This document shows, piece by piece, positions 63,771-64,000 of a stretch of DNA of 64,000 nt. Position 1 is the stretch's first letter; every line of letters begins with the position of its first letter. The notes under the pieces were generated by a model. That model was given only the letters and a program-made list of their open reading frames with translations. It was not told the DNA's origin and ran no database searches. The position numbers and the translations under genes were made by a program. Origin of the DNA: Psychrobacter pygoscelis (GTDB lineage Bacteria; Pseudomonadota; Gammaproteobacteria; Pseudomonadales; Moraxellaceae); assembly GCF_004335015.1 (NCBI RefSeq), contig NZ_RQRU01000001.1:248001-312000 (forward strand), read 5' to 3'.

Positions 63771-64000
63771 ACTGTCCTCCTCAGACATTTGATAAGTATT
63801 TAATGCGGTATAGGTGGCTGCTTGGCTCGCTATTGAGTCAATTAGTCCGTAGTCTTTTGCTTGTTGAGCGTTAAATGTGTCGCCCTCCCAACCCTTAATA
63901 GTCTTAGCGTCTAAATCACGATTGGCTGCCACATGATTAAAAAAGTTGCTTGCTGACTCATTAACACCTTGCTGCAGTCGCTCTTTTTCGTCATCTGACA
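63369..64000 (-). CDS. S49 (SppA-like) capsid protease fused to scaffold, C-terminal part
   Basis: The frame is open to the window edge, so the gene is partial. It ends an SppA-type protease (SDDEKERLQQGVNESASNFFNHVAANRDLD, GWEGDTFNAQQAKDYGLIDSIA) followed by a coiled-coil scaffold (TELEQAQAKIAELQSAQALAEQAKQAAEAKA), as in lambda C/Nu3. The protease active site is outside the window. An internal start for a free scaffold is described separately. Confidence 0.85.
   Translation of the reverse strand, partial: SDDEKERLQQGVNESASNFFNHVAANRDLDAKTIKGWEGDTFNAQQAKDYGLIDSIASQAATYTALNTYQMSEEDSMTELEQAQAKIAELQSAQALAEQAKQAAEAKAKAAEDALKDIKAKAREAQINELAELTGKEFTAEEKSDFADMTDRQFASAFNTAKAIKESAPKMPISFTDEQANQGQTLIPGSGIDARFEAAKQAAQAKLGA

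Overview
This window looks like the chromosome of a Psychrobacter-like gammaproteobacterium (Moraxellaceae). The basis is moderate GC, a gene set typical of that family (queC, ychF, dgt, scattered gsp genes, a large fatty-acid-oxidation block, and a fused SDR/Baeyer-Villiger monooxygenase), and a Zur-type palindrome like those known from Acinetobacter. Genus assignment is inference from protein style, not from a search.

Bases 1-26800 are ordinary chromosome with several regulators. In order they hold: the end of queC; an FMN glutamate-synthase-like protein with a 3Fe-4S motif; a phosphodiester-glycosidase lipoprotein; the YchF ATPase; a histidine-rich lipoprotein behind a near-perfect Zur box; dGTPase; a FabR-like TetR; a leftward operon of a TetR regulator plus type II secretion minor pseudopilins gspH-I-J-K; TatD; a hexapeptide acyltransferase; gspE; trmO; a rhodanese lipoprotein; a CSD-DUF805 fusion; an SDR-BVMO fusion; a long-chain acyl-CoA synthetase; a MarR regulator with a divergent membrane protein; and ferredoxin-NADP reductase. 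A 144-bp MITE-like palindrome lies at 16749-16892.

Bases 27200-38150 are a lipid-catabolism block on the minus strand: two tandem fadD-type ligases, a class III CoA-transferase/racemase, a FadB/FadJ-type bifunctional enzyme, a thiolase and an LCAD-like acyl-CoA dehydrogenase. A divergent TetR gene shares with the dehydrogenase an intergenic region carrying two identical-architecture inverted repeats (GGTAAY-N4-RTTACC). Together these genes would activate fatty acids and carry out beta-oxidation. A Tat-exported PhoD phosphatase follows.

From the tRNA-Leu(CAA) at 40408-40494 to the right edge the window is a prophage inserted at that tRNA. A rightward tyrosine integrase is preceded by a dense cluster of ACAGTAAW sites. 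All other recognisable phage genes run leftward toward it. Read in transcription order from the right edge they are: S49 protease/scaffold (partial), decoration protein D, major capsid protein E, two small paralogues, DUF1320 connector, virion morphogenesis protein, tail terminator, tail tube, several tail/structural proteins, a tail assembly chaperone with a -1 frameshift on nine T residues, two small accessory genes, a 1777-residue tape measure protein with 17 tandem 34-residue repeats, holin, muramidase and a small membrane protein. This is a lambda-type head joined to Mu-family-like connectors and a long non-contractile tail. Early and repressor genes must lie beyond base 64000. Intrinsic terminator hairpins sit at many gene junctions inside the late operon, which suggests antitermination or dosage control.
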